Notes: a model not told the origin generated them from the sequence alone. A DNA stretch of 64,000 nucleotides from Erwinia psidii (GCF_003846135.1 NZ_RHHM01000011.1:1-64000); one strand, 5' to 3'. Shown: positions 38,878 through 50,824, numbered from the stretch's first letter. Numbers and translations: made by a program.

Positions 38878-40644
38878 CTAATAAGTACGCGCTTTTGGTG
38901 GGAAGGCCGCACGCAGTTTTGGCTGCATGTTCACCTCACGGCGCGTCATGCTCTCGCTTTGCGGGAGGTAGACGCTGTGACACAACCAGTTTGCATCGTC
39001 ACGTTCAGGATAGTCGAAGCGGCTGTGCGCTCCACGGCTTTCGGTACGGAAGTTAGCTGCTACTGCCGTGGCGTAGGCCGTCTCCATCAGGTTATCCAGC
39101 TCCAGACACTCAATACGCTGGGTGTTGAAGTCCGGCGAACGGTCATCCAGACGGGCTTTTTTCAGACGCTCACGCAGAACTTTCAGCTCAGCGAGACCTT
39201 TTGCCATCGCTTCACCTTCGCGGAATACGGAAAAGTTATTCTGCATACAGGTTTGCAACGCTTTACGTAATTCGGCCGGATCTTCACCGTCAACGTTGTT
39301 GTTCCAGCGGTTCATTCGCGCGAGAGAGGCTTCAATTTCTTCATCGGTGGCATCCTGCAGCTCACCCTGCTCCTGAATGGATTCCTGCAGGTGCAGACCG
39401 GCAGCACGACCAAACACCACCAGGTCCAGTAACGAGTTACCGCCCAGGCGATTGGAACCATGTACCGAAACGCAGGCAATTTCACCGACGGCAAACAGCC
39501 CCGGCACCACCACGTCTTCACCCTGCTCATTCAGGGTTATCGCCTGACCGGTGACTCTGGTTGGAATGCCGCCCATCATGTAGTGACAGGTCGGGATCAC
39601 CGGGATAGGTTCTTTAACCGGGTCAACATGGGCAAAGGTGCGGGACAGTTCCAGAATGCCCGGCAGACGCGCTTCCAGCACTTCATGGCCGAGATGATCC
39701 AGTTTCAGCTTAATATGTGGACCCCACGGGCCTTCACAGCCACGACCTTCACGGATCTCGATCATCATCGAACGGGCCACCACGTCACGACCAGCAAGAT
39801 CCTTGGCATTAGGCGCGTAGCGTTCCATAAAGCGTTCGCCGTGTTTGTTCAGCAGGTAGCCGCCTTCACCACGGCAGCCTTCAGTGACCAGTACCCCTGC
39901 CCCGGCAATCCCGGTCGGGTGGAACTGCCACATTTCCATGTCCTGTACAGGTACGCCGGCACGCAGCGCCATACCAACGCCATCGCCGGTGTTGATATGC
40001 GCATTGGTGGTGGACTGGTAGATACGACCCGCACCGCCGGTCGCCAGCACCGTGGCACGCGCTTTGAAATAAACCACTTCGCCATCTTCAATGTTCAGTG
40101 CGGTGCAACCCACAATGGCACCATCAGCATTTTTCACCAGGTCCAGGGCATACCATTCGGAGAAAATGGTGGTTTTGTTTTTCAGGTTTTGCTGATAAAG
40201 CGTATGCAACAACGCATGGCCGGTACGGTCAGCCGCAGCCGCAGTACGCGCAGCCTGCTCGCCACCAAAGTTTTTCGACTGGCCACCGAAAGGCCGCTGA
40301 TAAATACGACCATCCTCCAGCCGGGAGAAAGGCAGCCCCATATGCTCCAGCTCCAGAATAGCTTCCGGGCCGGTTTTACACATATATTCGATGGCGTCCT
40401 GATCGCCGATATAATCGGAACCTTTTACCGTGTCATACATGTGCCACTCCCAGTTATCATCATGGGAGTTACCCAGCGCAACAGTGATACCACCCTGTGC
40501 AGACACGGTATGAGAACGGGTTGGGAAAACTTTTGACAACAGGGCACAGCTCTGGCCCGATTGGGAAATTTGCAGTGCGGCTCGCATACCTGCACCGCCA
40601 GCACCGATAACAACGGCGTCAAACTCTCTGACTGGCAACTTCAT
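38878..40644 (-). CDS. sdhA: Succinate dehydrogenase flavoprotein subunit
   Basis: 588 aa, as in E. coli. FAD is bound through [12 protein letters not shown], the covalent-flavin His lies in SHTVSAQGG, and the active-site segments HPTGIAGAG and [10 protein letters not shown] are present. Catalyses succinate oxidation at complex II. Confidence 0.98.
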   Translation of the reverse strand: MKLPVREFDAVVIGAGGAGMRAALQISQSGQSCALLSKVFPTRSHTVSAQGGITVALGNSHDDNWEWHMYDTVKGSDYIGDQDAIEYMCKTGPEAILELEHMGLPFSRLEDGRIYQRPFGGQSKNFGGEQAARTAAAADRTGHALLHTLYQQNLKNKTTIFSEWYALDLVKNADGAIVGCTALNIEDGEVVYFKARATVLATGGAGRIYQSTTNAHINTGDGVGMALRAGVPVQDMEMWQFHPTGIAGAGVLVTEGCRGEGGYLLNKHGERFMERYAPNAKDLAGRDVVARSMMIEIREGRGCEGPWGPHIKLKLDHLGHEVLEARLPGILELSRTFAHVDPVKEPIPVIPTCHYMMGGIPTRVTGQAITLNEQGEDVVVPGLFAVGEIACVSVHGSNRLGGNSLLDLVVFGRAAGLHLQESIQEQGELQDATDEEIEASLARMNRWNNNVDGEDPAELRKALQTCMQNNFSVFREGEAMAKGLAELKVLRERLKKARLDDRSPDFNTQRIECLELDNLMETAYATAVAANFRTESRGAHSRFDYPERDDANWLCHSVYLPQSESMTRREVNMQPKLRAAFPPKARTY

Positions 40645-40645
40645 T

Positions 40646-40993
40646 TTACGCTCCCCACACCACTACAGTTCCATAAATCGCATACACCAACAGCACCACC
40701 ACCACCACCAGTTGCAGCAGCAAACGTACCGCCAGTGGTTTGATGTAATCCGTCAGTACCTGCCACATCCCTATCCAGCCATGAACCAGAATGGAGAACA
40801 GCGTCAGTAAGGTGAATACCTTGGTAAAGGAAGATGAGAAAAACCCGCGCCAGATATCCCATGTCAGATGGCCCGACATAACAATAAAGCCGAGAATGTA
40901 GAGTACATACAGGGTCATGATCATGGCGGCGGCACGCAACAGCAGCCAGTCATGAACGCCATTGCGACCCAGTGCAGAAGCATTGCTTACCAT
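40646..40993 (-). CDS. sdhD: Succinate dehydrogenase membrane anchor SdhD
   Basis: 115 aa with three hydrophobic helices and the haem-side His/Asp region in [16 protein letters not shown] and GHLTWDIW. It shares haem b556 and the quinone site with SdhC. Start overlaps the sdhC stop by seven bases. Confidence 0.96.
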   Translation of the reverse strand: MVSNASALGRNGVHDWLLLRAAAMIMTLYVLYILGFIVMSGHLTWDIWRGFFSSSFTKVFTLLTLFSILVHGWIGMWQVLTDYIKPLAVRLLLQLVVVVVLLVYAIYGTVVVWGA

Positions 40994-41376
40994 ACGAGGA
41001 CTCCAGCCAGAATTGAAAGCACGACAGTGATACCAAAAGAAATCTGCGCCGAACGCGAACCCGTTTGCAGTGTTTCTCCCAGCCAGCCAAAATCCATCAG
41101 CAAATGACGTACGCCGCCGACGATGTGATACGCCAGTGCGGTCAAAATGCCCCAGAAGATAAATTTAACAATTAAGCTGTTCATCACGGCAGAAGCCTGT
41201 AAAAATCCTTCCGGTGATGAGAGAGAGAGGCCCAGTAACCAGAGAAGTATGCCAATGGCTACAAAGGTGATAACGCCAGATACGCGATGGAGAATAGATG
41301 CAATTGCAGTAACGGGAAACCGGATCGTAGAGAGATCCAAGTTGACAGGTCTTTGTTTTTTCACGGTTTTGCCCAC
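40987..41376 (-). CDS. sdhC: Succinate dehydrogenase cytochrome b556 subunit SdhC
   Basis: 129 aa, as in E. coli. The N-terminus [27 protein letters not shown] carries the quinone-site Ser/Arg and the haem His lies in [11 protein letters not shown]. It begins with GTG. First gene of the sdhCDAB-sucABCD operon, divergent from gltA. Confidence 0.95.
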   Translation of the reverse strand: MGKTVKKQRPVNLDLSTIRFPVTAIASILHRVSGVITFVAIGILLWLLGLSLSSPEGFLQASAVMNSLIVKFIFWGILTALAYHIVGGVRHLLMDFGWLGETLQTGSRSAQISFGITVVLSILAGVLVW

Positions 41377-41987
41377 ACAGCCTTTCTTATTTTGCTTCCT
41401 CCGGTCCTGAAGGCGGGTCAGACAGCGTTAAACAATGCGTCCGGCACTAAAACTACAACGTCCAGTGTCAAAACGCCGCGTCTAAAACGCTGGGTGGCTC
41501 CTACGGCAGGGTGTTCCGGAGACCTGGCGGAAGTATAGGGGGTTCACAAACTCATTACAATTCCCCTACAAACATCTTGGTCACATTTGCGCTGAACAGT
41601 GATCGTGCTCACGTTTTTTACAATTAATACCAATTTGATTATCTAATTTGACAAAACTTCAACATAACTGTTACAAATCAACGATAGTGTTTTATAATCT
41701 ATAAAAATGTGGGGATACGCTTTCCCTTAAGCACAAGTTATGTAACATTGCTTAATCAGGCATAGTAAGTATCAGGTAATGGTTACCACCCATCAAGACC
41801 AGACCGGATCTTTAACAACCGCGAAATGACGTCAGATCTGCCCACCGGAAGGCGCACTCCCTTCGCTCTGTACCCTGCACATGAAAAGATGCCACAGAGT
41901 GGACTATGTGCTCCTGAACGCAGCCGCGGACAAACTGGCTTCTGATGGTGTCAAAGATCCACAGATAAGGCGCTAAGGAGACTGTAA
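41377..41987. promoter_or_regulatory. Divergent sdhC-gltA promoter region with a CRP-like site
   Basis: 611 bases without a gene. AGTGA-N6-TCACG at 41598-41613 matches the CRP consensus TGTGA-N6-TCACA at 8 of 10, in line with CRP activation of sdh in E. coli. The AT-rich stretch 41630-41740 around it should hold the ArcA-type sites expected here, but I could not assign them. A GGAG ribosome-binding site precedes gltA. Confidence 0.6.
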
Positions 41988-43271
41988 ATGGCTGATAAAA
42001 AGGCAACGCTAAACCTACCCGGCGAAGCGGCTATTGAACTTGATGTGCTCAGTGGCACATTAGGCCAGCAAGAAATTGATGTCCGTGCTCTTGGTTCCAA
42101 AGGCTACTTTACTTTTGATCCGGGCTTCACCTCTACTGCGTCCTGCGAGTCCAAAATAACTTATATTGACGGTGACGAGGGCATTCTGCTTCATCGCGGT
42201 TTTCCTATCGACCAGCTGGCTCTGCACTCCAATTATCTGGAAGTGTGCTACATCCTGCTGAATGGCGAAGCACCAACCAAAGCGCAGTTTGAAGAATTCA
42301 GCACCATTGTTACCCGTCACACCATGATCCATGAGCAGATCCACCATCTGTTCCGTGGTTTTCGTCGTGACTCGCACCCGATGGCGGTGATGTGTGGCGT
42401 TACCGGTGCCCTAGCAGCCTTCTACCATGATGCGATGGACGTCAATATTGAGCGGCACCGTGAAATTGCTGCGTTCCGCCTGCTGTCCAAAATGCCGACC
42501 GTGGCCGCGATGTGCTACAAATATTCCATCGGCCAGCCCTTCGTTTATCCACGTAACGATCTGTCCTATGCCGGTAATTTCCTCCACATGATGTTCTCCA
42601 CGCCGTGTGAAGAGTACGTGGTGAATCCGGTGCTTGAGCGTGCGATGGACCGTATTCTTATTCTTCATGCCGATCACGAGCAGAACGCGTCAACGTCTAC
42701 CGTACGTACCGCAGGTTCTTCCGGCGCGAACCCGTTTGCCTGTATCGCAGCAGGAATTGCCTCGCTGTGGGGACCTGCACACGGCGGAGCGAACGAAGCC
42801 TGTCTGCGTATGCTGGAAGAGATCAGCACCGTGGAACACATTCCTGAGTTCCTGAAGCGGGCAAAAGACAAAAATGACTCATTCCGTCTGATGGGCTTTG
42901 GCCACCGTGTCTATAAGAACTACGACCCGCGCGCTACCGTCATGCGTGAAACCTGTCATGAAGTGCTGAAAGAGCTGGGAATGAAAGATGACCTGCTGGA
43001 AGTGGCCATGGAGCTGGAGCACATTGCGCTGAACGATCCGTACTTTATTGAACGCAAGCTTTATCCTAACGTTGACTTCTACTCAGGGCTGATCCTGAAA
43101 GCAATGGGCATTCCGTCCTCAATGTTTACCGTGATCTTCGCCATGGCCCGTACCGTTGGCTGGATCGCACACTGGAAAGAAATGCACGATGATGGCATTA
43201 AAATTGCCCGTCCGCGTCAGCTCTATACCGGCTACGATCAGCGTGATTTTAAATCCAACCTTCAGAAATAA
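41988..43271 (+). CDS. gltA: Citrate synthase, type II hexameric
   Basis: 427 aa, as in E. coli. Active-site residues appear in the segments [42 protein letters not shown] and [13 protein letters not shown]. It condenses acetyl-CoA and oxaloacetate and is NADH-inhibited in this family. It is followed by a strong terminator. Confidence 0.98.
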   Translation: MADKKATLNLPGEAAIELDVLSGTLGQQEIDVRALGSKGYFTFDPGFTSTASCESKITYIDGDEGILLHRGFPIDQLALHSNYLEVCYILLNGEAPTKAQFEEFSTIVTRHTMIHEQIHHLFRGFRRDSHPMAVMCGVTGALAAFYHDAMDVNIERHREIAAFRLLSKMPTVAAMCYKYSIGQPFVYPRNDLSYAGNFLHMMFSTPCEEYVVNPVLERAMDRILILHADHEQNASTSTVRTAGSSGANPFACIAAGIASLWGPAHGGANEACLRMLEEISTVEHIPEFLKRAKDKNDSFRLMGFGHRVYKNYDPRATVMRETCHEVLKELGMKDDLLEVAMELEHIALNDPYFIERKLYPNVDFYSGLILKAMGIPSSMFTVIFAMARTVGWIAHWKEMHDDGIKIARPRQLYTGYDQRDFKSNLQK

Positions 43272-43283
43272 TGCCCTGTTATC

Positions 43284-43309
43284 GCGCCGCAACTGCGGCG
43301 CTTTTTTTT
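43284..43309 (+). terminator. Rho-independent terminator of gltA
   Basis: GCGCCGC-AACT-GCGGCGC stem followed by eight T residues, overlapping the end of nei on the other strand. Confidence 0.95.
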
Positions 43310-44099
43310 ATCGCTGGCAGCCAGGACACCAGTAAAAAGGCCGCGACGACAGCATCGTTTTTTCAATGATGCCACCGCACCGCACGCACAGCTTCCCTGC
43401 CCGGTGAAATACCTTAAAACTGAACCGTGCGCCGTGGTGTTCCTTCTCCCTGGTCATTCCGCGCGTCTGCCAGGAGAGCCTGGGGATAGCCAGTAACGCA
43501 TCAGCCAGTTTTTCCCGCTGCTCAGCAGAGAGATCCTGTGCTTTGTGCTGCGGCGCAAGCGCCGCATGCCAGAGAATTTCCGCGCGCAGATAGTTGCCCA
43601 GTCCGGCCAGAAAAGCCTGATCGAGCAGCAGGCCGCTTAGCTGCCGTCGCCGGAAACGGGCAGAGAGCAGGCGTTCCGTCACCGCTTCCTTTGTTAAAGT
43701 CATATCCAGCACGTCCGGGCCAATGCGCATCAGAAACGGATGCGCAGCCAGGGTATCGGCATTCAGCATCGCAATATCCGACGCGCTGTACAGCAGCAGC
43801 GTTTTATCTTCCGCCGCCAGCCGGACACGCAAGACGCGGTTAGTCTCAGGCTCTTTTCCTGTGCTGACAACGCGCCATACGCCATATAGCTGGTTGTGGC
43901 TGTAGAGGATCAGGCCATTCGAAAAGTGGGTCAGCATCGCTTTGCCACGGGTCACGACAGCCTCTACCCGCTCGCCCACCAGCGACGATTCAAAGGTTTT
44001 CAGCTGAGGAAAAGCGAACCAGACCGACGTCAGCGTTTTACCCTGGATCGCCTTTTCCAGTTTGTCCGCCGCACGGCGGATCTCCGGGCCTTCTGGCAT
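43308..44099 (-). CDS. nei: Endonuclease VIII (Nei)
   Basis: 263-aa Fpg/Nei-family DNA glycosylase with AP lyase activity for oxidised pyrimidines. The catalytic Pro2-Glu3 lies in [15 protein letters not shown], and the C-terminal zinc finger has Cys pairs CVRCGG and CPGCQ. It is the last gene of the pxp-ybgI-side cluster, 19 bases after pcp. Confidence 0.96.
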   Translation of the reverse strand: MPEGPEIRRAADKLEKAIQGKTLTSVWFAFPQLKTFESSLVGERVEAVVTRGKAMLTHFSNGLILYSHNQLYGVWRVVSTGKEPETNRVLRVRLAAEDKTLLLYSASDIAMLNADTLAAHPFLMRIGPDVLDMTLTKEAVTERLLSARFRRRQLSGLLLDQAFLAGLGNYLRAEILWHAALAPQHKAQDLSAEQREKLADALLAIPRLSWQTRGMTREKEHHGARFSFKVFHRAGKLCVRCGGIIEKTMLSSRPFYWCPGCQR

Positions 44100-44118
44100 T
44101 TATCTCATCCTTTTACTG

Positions 44119-44763
44119 TTAATGTGTTGCACCACCTTCCAGACGGATATCCTGCTGCACACTTAGCGCAATACTCAGCGCCATCTCCAGCGCCAGCACC
44201 ACCGTCTGTAACGACATACTGGCAACATCAACCTGCCTGACAACCTGCTCCGGCAGATAAGGAATATGGATAAAGCCAGCCCGTATGCCTTTGTGTTTCT
44301 GCAAATAATGCAGCAAACCGTACATCACATGGTTACAGACATAGGTTCCCGCCGTCTGTGAAACGGCTGCCGGGATGCCGGCTTCGCGGATCCCCTCAAC
44401 AATCGCTTTAATCGGCAAGGTTGCGAAGTAAGCTGCCGGACCACCGGCAACAATGGGTTTATCAATGGGCTGATTGCCGGCGTTATCCGGGATGCGCGCA
44501 TCATCAACATTGATAGCGACGCGCTCAACGGTGATCCCGGTACACCCTCCTGCCTGCCCGACGGCGATAACCATTTCGGGCCGTACTTCATCAATGGCGG
44601 CATACAGTACCTCCAGCGAGTCACCAAATACGCAGGGAAGCTGTTTCGCTATCACCTTCACGCCACAGACAGGGCGCTCATGCAGCTGTCTGACCGACTC
44701 CCAGGAGGGGTTTATCTGTTGACCTTCAAAAGGTTCAAAAGCCGTTATCAGTACCGTTTTCAT
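44119..44763 (-). CDS. pcp: Pyroglutamyl-peptidase I
   Basis: 214-aa cysteine peptidase (family C15) releasing N-terminal pyroglutamate. The catalytic Glu lies in [17 protein letters not shown], Cys in [16 protein letters not shown], and His in [11 protein letters not shown]. It lies two bases after the broken DUF979 gene and downstream of pxpABC, which degrade free 5-oxoproline, so the cluster links release and use of pyroglutamate. Confidence 0.95.
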   Translation of the reverse strand: MKTVLITAFEPFEGQQINPSWESVRQLHERPVCGVKVIAKQLPCVFGDSLEVLYAAIDEVRPEMVIAVGQAGGCTGITVERVAINVDDARIPDNAGNQPIDKPIVAGGPAAYFATLPIKAIVEGIREAGIPAAVSQTAGTYVCNHVMYGLLHYLQKHKGIRAGFIHIPYLPEQVVRQVDVASMSLQTVVLALEMALSIALSVQQDIRLEGGATH

Positions 44764-44764
44764 C

Positions 44765-45723
44765 TCAGCCTCGCAAAAACATCAGCCACCAGTGCAGAAA
44801 AATATTTGCGATTAACAGTAGCACACCGGTCGGCGTCTGAGCTTTGATTACCGCGTTGCGGTCCATTAACTTCAGCAGCCTTGCCGGGACGATATTGAAA
44901 TCCGCCGCCATCGAAGTGCCGCCGTAACCGTAAAGCATCTCAATCTCCGCCATCACGGCCGGATTACCCTGGTGTTGTAGCACCAGAACGGGAATGCCAA
45001 TGCCTGAGGTCACAATCGGGAAAGCGGCAAAGGCGTTTCCCATCACCATGGCCAGCAACGCCATACCAACGGCATAAGTCATCACCGCGATAAAACGATT
45101 ATCCACCGCAAACCAGGTTTCGGTAAGATGCGAGATGGCCGCGCCAACACCCGCGCTGGTGAACAGCAGTCCCAATGTGGCGAGAATTTGCGGCAGAATA
45201 AATGCTCAGCCAATCGCATCCAGCAAACGCCTTGCTTCCTGAACAGACGGTGCAGGCCCTTCACCGGTCATTTTCGTCGCCATGAGCCAGCCAGCGATAC
45301 AGCCCACCGCCATTAAAAAAAGCATCACCAGCGTGGCGTGATTGCCCTGGCCGAACAGCCTTTGCGGTAATCCCGGCACGGTATTTAGCACCAGCACGCC
45401 CACCGTCGTTATCAGTGGAATTGCCAGCGTCGGAAGGAACAGATGCAGGCGTGCTGCACTCTCCTGGCGCTGCGGCAACGTGCGCTGGCGGTAAGCGCCC
45501 GGTCTGCCCCCCAGCACGGCAAGCAGTGCCACCACCATAGCCCCGACGATGATATGCAGGGTACGTTCTCCAACAAGTGCGGCCATCCAGTCAGCCACGA
45601 AAAAACCAGACCATACAGTCCGGTGCTCCGGCGACGTGGATTGGCGCTGTCGCGCCAGCACATTACCGCCACCATCAGCATTAACACGCCGGCCAGCCAG
45701 AACAGATATTGCTGCCGGAACAT
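44765..45723 (-). pseudogene. DUF979 membrane protein, broken (frameshift and stop)
   Basis: Multi-spanning inner-membrane protein usually encoded with DUF969 and pcp, probably one subunit of a transporter. It starts MFRQQYLFWLAGVLMLMV at 45723. At the run of six T residues near 45600 a one-base deletion shifts the frame: the expected VFFVADWM needs seven. The restored frame runs to DAIG and then TGA at 45206-45208 where Trp (TGG) is expected, and continues in frame AFILPQILATLGLLFTSAG to the normal end at 44765. Two independent lesions show the gene is dead, though its 3' half remains well conserved. Confidence 0.88.
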
Positions 45724-46070
45724 CACTGGCCTCCTTTCGCTTTCAGCGCGTTGCTGTTCAGGGTTACCAGTTCGGCAGAGGCACCTTTGAACTGTGCGAT
45801 CCACGCCTTTGTCCGTTACTTCAACCCGTGGCGCTCCAGCAAACCACCACCATCAGGGGCAGCAATAACATCAGCGGCAGATTACGGGTATTCAGAAAAC
45901 CAGCACCCAGTTTTCCAGAATATCTGCCAGCGGCATCGCCGCCGCCAGACCGATAATAAGGCCAGAGACAATGACTACCAACACCGGGTTAAAGCTCAGC
46001 ACAAAACCGATCACAATAGCGGCGATACCCGCCAGCGGCCACAAATTTACTGCATTTTCCGTAGCAACAT
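45723..46070 (-). pseudogene. DUF969 membrane protein, deleted remnant
   Basis: Partner of DUF979, normally about 230 residues. Remains are ENAVNLWPLAGIAAIVIGF, FNPVLVVIVSGLIIGLAAAMPL, then a stop and a frame change, then LLERHGLK followed by a stop and TKAWIAQFKGASAELVTLN, KAKGGQ. The central part is deleted and the start codon seems lost (ACG at 46060-46062). It overlaps the DUF979 start by one codon. It lies between pxpA and pcp, consistent with a former 5-oxoproline uptake system. Confidence 0.8.
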
Positions 46071-46127
46071 CTCTATTGTAAAAAACCCTTGCAAAGCCGG
46101 GCCACTGCGTATTTTTAGTGACCCGAT

Positions 46128-46865
46128 TCAGTGGCTGGTAACGATAATATTCCGTTGTGCAAAAGCATCACGTAACTGGCTGGCAAAGGTCAGTGCGTGT
46201 TCTCCATCGCCGTGCAGACAGACTGTTTCCGCGGTAACGCTAATCCAGCTGCCGCTGATGCTGCGAACTTTACCCGTCTGGATCATGGCAAGCGTTTGTG
46301 CAATTGCCTGCTCGCCACTCTCCAGCAGTGCCCCCGGCTGTGAGCGTGGAACCAGCGAGCCATCGTCCTGATATCCACGATCGGCAAACACCTCCTGTCG
46401 CGTCCGCAACCCAAGCGCTGTCGCCGCCCGGATCGATTCACTGCCCGCCAGCCCAACCAGAATCAGCTCAGCGTCGACAGCCCGTACCGCACGCGCAATG
46501 GCTCTGGCCAGTTCAGGCTCCCGCGCTGACTGGTTGTAAAGCATTCCGTGAGGTTTGACATGGAGCAACCGCCCGCCTTCACTGCGGGTGATTGCCTGTA
46601 ACGCGTCAATTTGGCAGACAACCTGTGCATAAACCGTTTCCGGCGGCAGCTGCATGGCGGTACGGCCAAAATTCTCGCGATCCGGGAAGCTGGGATGCGC
46701 GCCGATCGCCACCCCCGACTCCAGTGCCCAGATCACACTCTGCCGCATGGTTTGTGTATCTCCGGCATGGTAGCCACAGGCGATATTTGCCGAAGAAACC
46801 AGCTTTAACAACGCATGGTCGTTTGCACAGCCCTCCCCAAGATCGGCATTAAGATCAATATGCAT
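46128..46865 (-). CDS. pxpA: 5-oxoprolinase subunit A (PxpA)
   Basis: 245 aa, LamB/YcsF family. Conserved segments are [13 protein letters not shown] at the start, [29 protein letters not shown] and [12 protein letters not shown]. With PxpBC it hydrolyses 5-oxoproline to glutamate with ATP. It overlaps pxpC by 11 bases. Confidence 0.96.
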   Translation of the reverse strand: MHIDLNADLGEGCANDHALLKLVSSANIACGYHAGDTQTMRQSVIWALESGVAIGAHPSFPDRENFGRTAMQLPPETVYAQVVCQIDALQAITRSEGGRLLHVKPHGMLYNQSAREPELARAIARAVRAVDAELILVGLAGSESIRAATALGLRTRQEVFADRGYQDDGSLVPRSQPGALLESGEQAIAQTLAMIQTGKVRSISGSWISVTAETVCLHGDGEHALTFASQLRDAFAQRNIIVTSH

Positions 46866-47787
46866 TTTCCAACCCCCAGGCTATCTGCTCAAGGCAGCGT
46901 TGCTGAACACGCATGGCCTCCAACGCCTCTTCGGTTGTGCAACGGATAAAGTGTACCGGCTCCCCCAGCCGCAGCTGGGCAAGCTGGTACAGATCGGCCT
47001 CAATCACACAGGCAATTCGCGGATAGCCACCGGTGGTTTGCGCATCGGCCATCAGCACAATTGGCTGGCCGTTCGGCGGAACCTGAACCACCCCCGGTAA
47101 CAACCCATGCGACAGCATTTCACGCGGGTTTTCCCGTATCAGCGGCCCGCCCTGTAACCGATACCCCATGCGATTGCTTTGCGGATTAAGCTGCCAGGCG
47201 GTTCGCCAAAACAGCTCACGGCTTTCGGTACTGAATTCATCGTATTCAGGCCCAGACAGCGCACGCACGCGGTTGCCGGATAACCACTGTCGCACCCCGG
47301 CGGATCTGGTAAACCGCCTGCGTGGCTCTCCCTGCGGCACACGATCGCCATCCGCTATCTGACGACCGGCAAAACCGCCAAACCCCGCCCTGACATCGGT
47401 ACTGCACGATCCCAATACGGGGGCGATGGCAAAACCACCGTCCAGCGCCAGGTAACTGCGCATTCCGCGCGTGGGCATTTTCAGCATCAGGCGCTGACCT
47501 TTGCTCACCGCGGTACGCCAGCCGGTCCACACCGGCCTGCTGTCAAGCATCGCGTCACACCCCGCGCCGGTCAACGCAATCCAGCCATCACGGGTGAACT
47601 CAGCACAAAATTGCCCCAGCGTTATTTCCAGTACCGCACTGGCGCGGTCATTGCCCACCAGCAGGTTGGCCATTTCCATTGCCGGGCGATCCAACACGCC
47701 GCCGACGCCAACACCATACTGACGCCAGCCGCTGCGACCGGCATCCTGCAACGTTGTGCTCATGCCGGCACGAATAATTTTCAGCAT
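46855..47787 (-). CDS. pxpC: 5-oxoprolinase subunit C (PxpC)
   Basis: 310 aa, biotin-dependent carboxyltransferase-like (KipA/urea amidolyase) domain. Motifs [21 protein letters not shown] and [19 protein letters not shown]. Forms a complex with PxpB. Overlaps pxpB by seven bases. Confidence 0.95.
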   Translation of the reverse strand: MLKIIRAGMSTTLQDAGRSGWRQYGVGVGGVLDRPAMEMANLLVGNDRASAVLEITLGQFCAEFTRDGWIALTGAGCDAMLDSRPVWTGWRTAVSKGQRLMLKMPTRGMRSYLALDGGFAIAPVLGSCSTDVRAGFGGFAGRQIADGDRVPQGEPRRRFTRSAGVRQWLSGNRVRALSGPEYDEFSTESRELFWRTAWQLNPQSNRMGYRLQGGPLIRENPREMLSHGLLPGVVQVPPNGQPIVLMADAQTTGGYPRIACVIEADLYQLAQLRLGEPVHFIRCTTEEALEAMRVQQRCLEQIAWGLENAY

Positions 47788-48437
47788 ATTCCCCCCGACT
47801 GCGGCACAAAACGCACGCTGTCACCCGGCCTCAGAAAGGTTGGAGGCTGGAGGTGAGGATTGAACAGCACTAACCCGGTCTGGCCAATCAGTTGCCAGCC
47901 ACCCGGTGCAGAAAACGGATAGATGCCGGTCTGACTGCCGCCAATACCGACGGAGCCGGCCGGCACACGAATTCGTGGTTCAGCACGACGTGGCATATGC
48001 AGGCGTTCATCCAGCCCGGCCAGATAAGGGAACCCCGGCTGAAAACCGATAAAATAAACCATGTAGCGTGCGGCAGCGTGTGCCTCCACCAGCTGTTGTG
48101 GCGTTAATCCACAGTGCCGGGCGACCTCGACGAGATCCGGGCCGACAGCGCCACCATAGACCACCGGAATGTCAACCTGACGTATGGCCCTTTCCTGCGG
48201 CTCGCTTTTTTCCCACCGGCTTTGCAGCCAGTCAACGGCACGCAACGCCATCTGCTGCGGATCGCTCAGTATGACGGTGATATTGTTCATTCCGGGGATC
48301 ACCTCGGCCACTTCTGGAGATGCCATAAGCTGTGCCGACAGTCCCCAAATCCGTTGCTGAGTATCGGTCGCGACAGGGGGAGAAAGCTCAAGTACCACCG
48401 CACGCTCGCCCAGCAGATAACAACAGGCTCGTTGCAA
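47781..48437 (-). CDS. pxpB: 5-oxoprolinase subunit B (PxpB)
   Basis: 218 aa, KipI-like allophanate hydrolase subunit 1 family. Characteristic segment [19 protein letters not shown] and a C-terminal GWQLIGQTG. Part of the pxpBCA operon, 113 bases downstream of ybgI. Confidence 0.95.
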   Translation of the reverse strand: MQRACCYLLGERAVVLELSPPVATDTQQRIWGLSAQLMASPEVAEVIPGMNNITVILSDPQQMALRAVDWLQSRWEKSEPQERAIRQVDIPVVYGGAVGPDLVEVARHCGLTPQQLVEAHAAARYMVYFIGFQPGFPYLAGLDERLHMPRRAEPRIRVPAGSVGIGGSQTGIYPFSAPGGWQLIGQTGLVLFNPHLQPPTFLRPGDSVRFVPQSGGIC

Positions 48438-48550
48438 AACACACCTCCTGACCGCTTCCGGGCCAGCGTATTCAATGGCTTATAGTTATGCGGAAATGTT
48501 ATTGATGTGTCAACCGGAGGTGTGGACGGTGGTGTTAACCGTCCGGCAGA

Positions 48551-49294
48551 TCAGGCAGGATTGGCGATATCAATAAAAGTGACTTCCAGTGCATAGTGCT
48601 CTGCCAACCACTCACCGAGCGCCCTGATCCCTCCCCGCTCTGTGGCATGATGCCCCGCGGCAAAAAAGTGCAGTCCCTGTTCACGGGCGCTGTGCACAGT
48701 CTGTTCCGACACCTCGCCGGTAATAAATGCATCCACGCCAGACGCCGCGGCCGCATCAATAAAACCCTGACCGCCACCCGAACACCATGCCACGCGGCGG
48801 ATCAGCGGTGGCGCATGATCACCACAGTGCAACGGCTCACGGCCCAGAACCTCCGCCAGGCGTTTGGCCAACTGCTCTCCGCTCAGTTGCTCTGTAAACT
48901 CGCCCCAGGGTACCAGTGGCATCACCTCGCCGCGTACGTTAATCCCCAGATCCTTCGCCAGGCAGGCATTGTTACCCAGCTGGGGATGAGCATCCAGCGG
49001 CAGGTGCCAGCCATAAAGATTGATGTCATTTGCCAGCAATGTTTTCAGCCGGTTGCGCTTCATTCCTGTAATGATCTGTGCTTCGTTCTTCCAGAAATAG
49101 CCGTGATGCACCATCACGGCATCCGCTCCAAGACGAACGGCTTCATCCAGCAATGCCTGGCAGGCGGTGACACCGGTGACAATTTTTTTGACTTCGCTAC
49201 GACCTTCGACCTGTAAGCCATTAGGCGCATAGTCACTAAACGCGCTGGTGTTCAGGTGCTGGTTAACGATGTGTTCCAGCTCGGTATTTCGCAT
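48551..49294 (-). CDS. ybgI: YbgI, NIF3/DUF34-family metal-binding protein
   Basis: 247 aa, as in E. coli. Conserved metal-ligand segments are VMVHHGYFWKNE, HLPLDAHPQLGNN and FFAAGHHATERGG, which line a di-metal site in the toroidal hexamer of this family. The physiological function is not established. It is adjacent to pxpBCA in the order seen in E. coli. Confidence 0.93.
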   Translation of the reverse strand: MRNTELEHIVNQHLNTSAFSDYAPNGLQVEGRSEVKKIVTGVTACQALLDEAVRLGADAVMVHHGYFWKNEAQIITGMKRNRLKTLLANDINLYGWHLPLDAHPQLGNNACLAKDLGINVRGEVMPLVPWGEFTEQLSGEQLAKRLAEVLGREPLHCGDHAPPLIRRVAWCSGGGQGFIDAAAASGVDAFITGEVSEQTVHSAREQGLHFFAAGHHATERGGIRALGEWLAEHYALEVTFIDIANPA

Positions 49295-49402
49295 GGTAAC
49301 TCCTGAAAATAAAGTGGTCTTTGGCGGTTGCCAGTTTTGGCAACAATAGCAGACGGGGAAAATGATGAGAACGGGCGACGAACGCCGCCCGTCAGCGGAA
49401 AG

Positions 49403-50824
49403 CTATTTTCTGGCGTTCTCAAACGCCGCCAGCGTGCTTTTCCGTGCTTCCTTGTGATCAACAATTGGCGGGGGATAATCCAGCGATACGCGGTTTTTTT
49501 TGGCCCATTCATGCGGCTGATGGATATGTTGCTGCGGCACCGCGTTCAGTTCCGGTATCCACTGGCGGATAAACGCGCCATCCTGATCAAAACGCTCTCC
49601 CTGAGTGCAAGGATTAAAGATACGAAAATAAGGTGCCGCATCAGTGCCACTGGACGCCGCCCACTGCCAGCCCCCGTTGTTGGCCGCCAGATCACCATCA
49701 AGCAGCTTAGACATAAAATAATGCTCCCCTTCCCGCCAGTCGATCAGCAGATCTTTGACCAGAAAACTGGCCACAATCATCCGTAAACGATTATGCATCC
49801 AGCCCAGTGAATTAAGCTGACGCATTGCCGCATCAACAATCGGGTAGCCGGTGTTTCCCTGTTGCCAGGCCGCAAGATAGCGGGCGTTGTGCTGCCATTT
49901 TACCTTTTTGGTCCAGGCGATAAACGGCTGATGGCGACACAGTGACGGCCAGGCAACCAGCAGGTGGCGGTAAAATTCACGCCAGATAAGCTCGTTCAGC
50001 CAGACAAAAATCTGGTTGTCATCCAGTCCTTCAGGGTGCTCATGCAGCAGACGATTCAGGCACTGGCGCGGGGAGAGGATGCCGGTCGCCAGATATACCG
50101 AAAGGCGACTGGTCCCCTCCACAGACGGAATATCGCGCTGCTGCGGATAGTGTGTAACCGGCTTCTGGCAAAATGCCCGCAGACGTTTTAACGCGGCGGC
50201 TTCTCCGGTAGGAAACAGCTGGTCGTCAAATGCTTCTCTGGGATAATCAAAGGGCTTCAGCGTCGGCGTTGTTTTCAGCGGTGCGTTTGCACGCGCTTTC
50301 GGCGCGGGCAGGCATTCAGGTACGCCCTGTTTGAGACGCCGGACAAATGCTTTACTGAAGGGGGTAAACACTTTGTACATCTCACCGCTGCCCGTCAGAA
50401 CGCTGCCCGGCGGCAGCAACAGACTGTCATCAAATCCCTGCGAGGTAATGTCCAACGCGGAAAGTTCACGTTCAGCATCGGCATCACGTTGCCGTTCGTT
50501 AACTTCATATTGATAGTTATAAAACATCCGTTCAACGTTGTGCTGCTGACAAAACGTCTTCAGTTCTGTGACCGACGCGGCGAAATCGTCGCACTGCACA
50601 TAGTGCAATGGGATACCCTTTTCGGCCAGTGACCGCTGCACGTCCAACAGGCTCTGACAGATAAACTCTGCCTGTTTTGGTGCCATTGCGTGTGAATGCC
50701 ACTGTGACGGCGTGGCGATAAACAGGGCAAGAACCTCTGCTTTACTGTCACGGCACGCCGCGTGTAGTGCTGAATTATCGTGGATACGCAGATCGTTGCG
50801 TAGCCAGACCAGATGCGTGGTCAT
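49403..50824 (-). CDS. phr: Deoxyribodipyrimidine photolyase
   Basis: 473 aa, class I CPD photolyase (E. coli 472). N-terminal antenna domain starting THLVWLRNDLRIHDNSAL, and C-terminal FAD domain with WLNELIWREFYRH, GWMHNRLRMIVASFLVKDLLIDWR and NNGGWQWAASSGTDAAPYFRI. Repairs UV dimers with light. It lies 21 bases after ybgA, the conserved ybgA-phr pair. Confidence 0.97.
   Translation of the reverse strand: MTTHLVWLRNDLRIHDNSALHAACRDSKAEVLALFIATPSQWHSHAMAPKQAEFICQSLLDVQRSLAEKGIPLHYVQCDDFAASVTELKTFCQQHNVERMFYNYQYEVNERQRDADAERELSALDITSQGFDDSLLLPPGSVLTGSGEMYKVFTPFSKAFVRRLKQGVPECLPAPKARANAPLKTTPTLKPFDYPREAFDDQLFPTGEAAALKRLRAFCQKPVTHYPQQRDIPSVEGTSRLSVYLATGILSPRQCLNRLLHEHPEGLDDNQIFVWLNELIWREFYRHLLVAWPSLCRHQPFIAWTKKVKWQHNARYLAAWQQGNTGYPIVDAAMRQLNSLGWMHNRLRMIVASFLVKDLLIDWREGEHYFMSKLLDGDLAANNGGWQWAASSGTDAAPYFRIFNPCTQGERFDQDGAFIRQWIPELNAVPQQHIHQPHEWAKKNRVSLDYPPPIVDHKEARKSTLAAFENARK

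Noticed and set aside
39460-40536. 358-codon frame opposite sdhA
   Set aside because: Antisense shadow of sdhA, same argument.
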